Under the pieces are notes generated by a model. That model did no database searches and had not been told where the DNA came from. It saw only the letters and a program-made list of their open reading frames with translations. Of a stretch of 7,014 nt of DNA, positions 5,333-7,014 are shown one piece after another (the stretch's first letter is position 1; each line of letters opens with the position of its first letter). The position numbers and the translations under genes are program-made. This DNA comes from Candidatus Woesearchaeota archaeon (lineage in GTDB: Archaea > Nanobdellota > Nanobdellia > Woesearchaeales > WAPJ01): the NCBI GenBank assembly GCA_015520785.1, contig WAPJ01000103.1:1-7014 (forward strand), written 5' to 3'.

Positions 5333-5911
5333 ATGGATGGATTATCCTCTCTCCATCGCATGGTGATTATCCCTATGCTCCTCACTGAGCGTCTCGCGCT
5401 TGCAGCGGCCGTCTTCCTCCTCGGCACACTCCTCAGCCGTGCAGCCTACATCCTCACAGGCAGGCTTCTCAGCCGACTCAGGCTGGGGAGGCTCTGGCGG
5501 AAGACCTTCACGCCACGCTGGGATCTCATCAAGATGCTTGCAGGCCTCGTCCAGCTCGGTGTGTTCCTCATCACGCTCAACATTAGCCTTGGCATTCTCG
5601 GCATGAACATGCTCCTCATCAGCCTCCTCAGCACACTCCTCTTCATCGCACTCCTCATCGGCATCCTCCTCCTCCTCAGGGATGTGTGGCCGAACATCCT
5701 CCTCAGCCTTGCATTCCAGCAGCGGCACGTCTTCCGCGAGGGGGACGTGATCATCCTCCGCGGGAAGGCCTACACGATCACGGATGTCAACCTCTTCAAC
5801 ATCATCGTAGAAGAACAGCCTGGTTTCCGCTTGCTCATCCCCTACACTGTCCTCCTCCGCGAGGAAGTCAGTCTCAAACAGCGCGAGGAGAAGCATCAAG
5901 ACAAAGCATAA
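5333..5911 (+). CDS. Minimal MscS-like membrane protein
   Basis: Predicted membrane protein of 192 residues related to small-conductance mechanosensitive channels. Three hydrophobic segments are visible: about 19-42, 64-88 and 91-115. The last runs into RDVWPNILLSLAF (116-128), the counterpart of the kinked MscS pore helix, followed by the beta-domain pattern VFREGDVIILRGKAYTITDVNLFNIIVEE and FRLLIPYTVLL (133-175), which fits MscS GD-x-I, G-x-V-x-EI and the IPN region. It then stops after a short charged tail, so the C-terminal alpha/beta domain that builds the MscS cage is missing. The pore-lining segment is Leu/Ile-rich instead of Gly/Ala-rich. It starts nine bases after dacZ, next to an AAGGA, and is probably co-expressed and functionally linked to c-di-AMP. 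It could be a small channel, a c-di-AMP effector, or a membrane scaffold. The MscS relation is moderately sure. Confidence 0.7.
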   Translation: MDGLSSLHRMVIIPMLLTERLALAAAVFLLGTLLSRAAYILTGRLLSRLRLGRLWRKTFTPRWDLIKMLAGLVQLGVFLITLNISLGILGMNMLLISLLSTLLFIALLIGILLLLRDVWPNILLSLAFQQRHVFREGDVIILRGKAYTITDVNLFNIIVEEQPGFRLLIPYTVLLREEVSLKQREEKHQDKA

Positions 5912-6068
5912 CCCTCCCGCATCATCCCAGTCATCAGTCCACCCTCTCTTCGGAAAGAAAAACCCTTACTCCGCAGGGAGAAGATGATACACTGAACATA
6001 CCCCTCATTGAGAAAGAAGGCTTATAGGAGGAAAATCATCATCACGCTTACCCGAGTGTGATCCGCGT
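5912..6068 (+). promoter_or_regulatory. Spacer and possible promoter before the MFS gene
   Basis: This 157-base gap makes it uncertain whether the MFS gene shares the dacZ transcript. TTATAG at 6022-6027, after a purine-rich AAAGAAGG, is a weak TATA-like element that would place a start site near 6049, just before the RBS. A strong AGGAGG near 6026-6031 is about 37 bases from the ATG and has no start codon at useful distance, so it seems not to be used for initiation. CCCT/AGGG around 5966-5981 could form a small hairpin, but no T tract follows. Confidence 0.25.
6058..6064 (+). promoter_or_regulatory. Shifted Shine-Dalgarno for the MFS gene
   Basis: GTGATCC pairs with the inner part of the 16S 3' tail (GGATCAC) and not with its usual CCTCC end. 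It lies four bases before the ATG at 6069, which is reasonable spacing for this shifted register and supports that start. Confidence 0.45.
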
Positions 6069-7014
6069 ATGAACCATCATGAGAAGAAGCAGGTCCAGAC
6101 GGAACGGGTTGAGGCGGAGAAGGAATCGCAGACGCGTTATACGACGCGAGAACGACGGGGAGACGCGTCCCTCCTCAAACGCTTCCTCCACGCGTTTACG
6201 CTTGAAGGCATCTATTTTAGCATTGCCGACACGCTCTACTGGGTCTACCTCGGGGCTTTCGCAGTCGCTGCTGGCGCGAGCGCGGGCATGGTCGCCGCCA
6301 TCACCCGTCTCCCCGGCGCCGTGAGCGGACTCCTCCTCCCCTTCATTCGGAACATCCACTACTGGCTGAAGGACGAGACGAGACTGTACCGGCTTGTCAC
6401 GCTCACCGGCTTCCTCAGCATGCTCACCGCAATCCTCCTCCTTCTTATTCATCCCGCACTGAGCATCCTCCCAAGCATCATCCTCTTCCTCACCGGCCAG
6501 CTCATCGCGAGCAGTAGCACCGTGCTCGTCCACACCATGCTACCCCGGAATGATAGTTCCTATCTCGGCTACCGGCAAGGGCTTACTTTTATTGCAACGC
6601 TCATCGCCCTCCTCACCGGTTCCGCCCTGAGCAATATCCTCCCAGAACGCGTCTTCTACCCGGTCATCTTCAGCATTATCCTCTTCTTCAAACTCCTGGA
6701 CGTGCGTGAAACCCTCCAGTTGCCTGACGTGAAGGGCGTCATCCAGCATCCCATCCGCTACGCGTTCCCAAGAGGATATCGTCTCGCCTTCCTCCTCTTC
6801 GCCTTCATCAGCGCGATGGGCGCGAGCATCGTCGGCAGCCTCCTCCCCAGCTATCGGCTCAGCGTACTAGAAGTACCACTCAGCCTCTATCCCCTTTTCT
6901 TCTTCCTCTTCATCGCGGGTGTTGGCCTTGCATCACCCCTCTGGGGCGTCTACGCGGAGGCCTATGGCTTGCGAAACCTCTTCTTCACAGCGCTCATGAT
7001 GAAATCATTCTTCC
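6069..7014 (+). CDS. MFS-type transporter, 3' end beyond the window
   Basis: This is an open frame of 315 codons that runs off the right edge without a stop. The first 38 residues are hydrophilic and charged (MNHHEKKQVQ...), longer than the usual cytosolic leader. Hydrophobic helices follow at about 43-70, 73-97, 107-127, 131-156, 168-190, 194-212, 236-262 and 271-298, with a ninth beginning near 302. The pattern is that of the major facilitator superfamily: TLEGIYFSIADTLYWVYLGAF in the first helix, GASAGMVAAITRLPGAVSGLLLPFI spanning the helix 1-2 turn, a charged central loop around 211-236, and LYPLFFFLFIAGVGLASPLWGVYAEAYG in the second half. MFS motif A is poorly conserved, so the substrate cannot be suggested. 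Frame was checked across every line to the window end. The start is supported by GTGATCC just upstream. Operon membership with dacZ is possible but not certain. Confidence 0.75.
   Translation, partial: MNHHEKKQVQTERVEAEKESQTRYTTRERRGDASLLKRFLHAFTLEGIYFSIADTLYWVYLGAFAVAAGASAGMVAAITRLPGAVSGLLLPFIRNIHYWLKDETRLYRLVTLTGFLSMLTAILLLLIHPALSILPSIILFLTGQLIASSSTVLVHTMLPRNDSSYLGYRQGLTFIATLIALLTGSALSNILPERVFYPVIFSIILFFKLLDVRETLQLPDVKGVIQHPIRYAFPRGYRLAFLLFAFISAMGASIVGSLLPSYRLSVLEVPLSLYPLFFFLFIAGVGLASPLWGVYAEAYGLRNLFFTALMMKSFF

Noticed and set aside
5342..5899. A 185-codon minus-strand ORF, very acidic, opposite the MscS-like gene
   Set aside because: It is the mirror of CTC/CTT-rich leucine codons, which read as GAG/AAG on the other strand; composition is low-complexity and the plus-strand frame has a clear family match.
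5984..6015. A C/D-box-like arrangement (GATGATA ... CTGA) in the spacer before the MFS gene
   Set aside because: The boxes are only a few bases apart, the C box does not match RTGATGA, and no terminal stem is present.
6048..6533. A 161-codon acidic minus-strand ORF
   Set aside because: It is the shadow of the MFS gene, whose open frame runs from 6069 past the window end.

Overview
This 7.0 kb window reads as archaeal chromosome. The evidence is a set of archaea-specific or archaea-typical genes (KEOPS subunit Pcc1, prefoldin beta, a UPF0147 protein, an RtcA-type RNA cyclase and a DacZ-type diadenylate cyclase), TTTATATA-like promoter elements, and Shine-Dalgarno sites of the GGTGA/GTGATCC kind. 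GC content is moderate, by eye a little over 50 percent, and leucine is written mainly as CTC. The lineage cannot be fixed from the window. A DPANN or other uncultured euryarchaeal genome would fit, but that is inference.

The left 4.2 kb is entirely minus strand. In transcription order (right to left) it holds an RNA 3'-terminal phosphate cyclase homologue (rtcA, 4227-3109), a calcineurin-like metallophosphoesterase with an altered first metal motif (2924-1836), a small PAP2-family membrane phosphatase (1754-1272), and a compact informational cluster: pcc1 (1124-849), prefoldin beta (814-488) and a UPF0147 gene (501-253) that overlaps the prefoldin gene. The last three sit close enough to be one transcript and join tRNA t6A modification with co-translational protein folding. 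The spacers before the minus-strand genes are purine-rich on the transcribed strand. Positions 1-252 show no gene I can support.

The right 2.7 kb is plus strand: dacZ (4388-5323), which should make cyclic di-AMP; nine bases later a 192-residue MscS-like membrane protein (5333-5911); then the first 315 codons of an MFS-type transporter that runs off the right edge (6069-7014). A c-di-AMP synthase coupled to a minimal MscS-like protein suggests a small osmotic or ion-homeostasis module, and it is the most interesting part of the window.

The two halves diverge from a 160-base spacer (4228-4387) that holds a TATA element readable in both directions, a second TATA-like site, two perfect palindromes and a possible 8-codon upstream ORF directly before the dacZ ribosome binding site. 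I found no mobile element, CRISPR array, tRNA or rRNA.
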